Assembly: GCA_964576515.1 (NCBI GenBank)
Contig: CAZNUW010000006.1
Location: 62,001-126,000 of the forward strand
DNA from: SHVO01 sp964576515
GTDB taxonomy: Bacteria; Pseudomonadota; Alphaproteobacteria; Rhodospirillales; Rhodospirillaceae
Direction of reading: 5' to 3'
DNA: 64,000 nt
In this document: positions 63,640-64,000 of the stretch, one piece after another
Numbering within the stretch: the first letter of the stretch is position 1
Layout of the letters: every line of letters starts with the position of its first letter
Program-made: the position numbers and the translations under genes
Notes under the pieces: model-generated
Databases searched by the model: none
The model's input: only the letters and a program-made list of their open reading frames with translations
Told to the model about the DNA's origin: nothing

Positions 63640-64000
63640 TTAGGACGATCGTAGAATCCGTTCGAGTCCTTCGCGCGTGGTTTGCGGCAACGAGCAGGAC
63701 GGACCCCGGCAAACATAAGCGGTTGCCGTTCCTTCGCCAGCCCCTTTGTCCGTGGTCTTGCCATACGCGGGGTGCATATCCGGAAGCGTTGCGCCGGGCG
63801 CGACCACATCGACGATCAGATTGGGAAGCGAGACGTGCTTCAAGCCCGCGAGCAGGTTTTCGGTCGCATCCTCGCCGCGCGCGCCGACAATCACGACCTG
63901 GAGGCCCCGTTCCAGGAGCTCATAGCCGTTCAACACCGTGACGCCATGGGGGAAGGTCTTCATGACCTCGACGGCAAGGGCGTCGATGGTTGTCGTCGCG
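63640..64000 (-). CDS. C-terminal part of a DUF255/YyaL-type thioredoxin-domain protein (partial)
   Basis: The frame stays open to the right edge (residues ATTTIDALAVEVMKTF precede the first in-window ATG), so the gene starts beyond the window; about 119 residues are visible. The ending ATAYVCRGPSCSLPQTT plus an LERIL helix is the characteristic close of the DUF255/spermatogenesis-associated-protein-20 family, which has an N-terminal thioredoxin fold and a C-terminal alpha/alpha barrel. Function is poorly known. It ends 9 bp before ogt. Confidence 0.75.
   Translation of the reverse strand, partial: ATTTIDALAVEVMKTFPHGVTVLNGYELLERGLQVVIVGARGEDATENLLAGLKHVSLPNLIVDVVAPGATLPDMHPAYGKTTDKGAGEGTATAYVCRGPSCSLPQTTREGLERILRSS

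Overview
The window reads as a chromosomal segment of a high-GC alphaproteobacterium. The gene orders mutS-(membrane protein)-glnD-murJ-trpS, hrcA-grpE / rph-rdgB-hemW, dapC-like-ftsK-lolA-xth, hslV-hslU and secB / dnaQ-coaE-aroE-maf-ppsR are all characteristic of that class. A palindromic extragenic repeat of a type common in the class and a cluster of GANTC (CcrM-type) sites agree. I cannot name a genus. Nearly all genes are housekeeping; I see no prophage, insertion sequence, CRISPR array, tRNA or rRNA.

Layout. 1-8.8 kb: a surface-glycan neighbourhood (Gfo/Idh/MocA dehydrogenase, CapD/PglF-type 4,6-dehydratase, PglD/NeuD-type acyltransferase, then gmd-fcl for GDP-L-fucose), interrupted by a UMF1-type MFS transporter and purH. 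8.8-13 kb: a TSUP exporter, TIGR02186 protein and universal stress protein, then nfuA, a RutE-like nitroreductase and a lysine-rich DUF4287 protein. 13-22 kb: leftward mutS, 132-aa membrane protein, glnD, murJ, trpS. 22-29.4 kb: maeB, a PhoR-like kinase without a regulator, and two tandem AmpG-type transporters. 29.5-38 kb: typA, a PfkB/adenosine kinase, a bactofilin, nth, dapB, dnaJ and dnaK. 38-44.7 kb: alkB, a sorbosone dehydrogenase-like protein, grpE, hrcA and divergent rph-rdgB-hemW. 44.9-52.4 kb: dapC-like aminotransferase, ftsK, lolA, xth, hslV, hslU. 52.4-60.2 kb: leftward tim44-mltA-(membrane protein)-smr, then secB against the leftward ppsR-maf-aroE-coaE-dnaQ series. 60.2-64 kb: a 635-bp gene-free gap, rho, a quinone oxidoreductase, ogt and the end of a DUF255 protein.

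The most interesting parts are non-coding. (1) Between lolA and xth (about 49,501-49,641) a promoter-like sequence is followed by three consecutive stem-loops. The last two each present a run of six C in the loop and the final one ends in a U-rich tail, as in alphaproteobacterial anti-Shine-Dalgarno small RNAs. (2) The gap at 60,243-60,877 lies beside ppsR, the gene that borders the Caulobacter and Rickettsia replication origins. It holds eight GANTC sites and several DnaA-box-like words, so it is a candidate oriC in which rho occupies the usual hemE side. (3) Two copies of a GGGGTCAGACTCC palindrome and one alphaproteobacterial palindrome sit exactly on gene stop codons. (4) A cluster of TGCAGCA words between a DUF4287 gene and trpS can fold into mutually exclusive hairpins.

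Gene starts were moved inward where the longest reading frame clearly ran past the family's usual start. Promoters, terminators and the small RNA are inferences by eye from the sequence alone.
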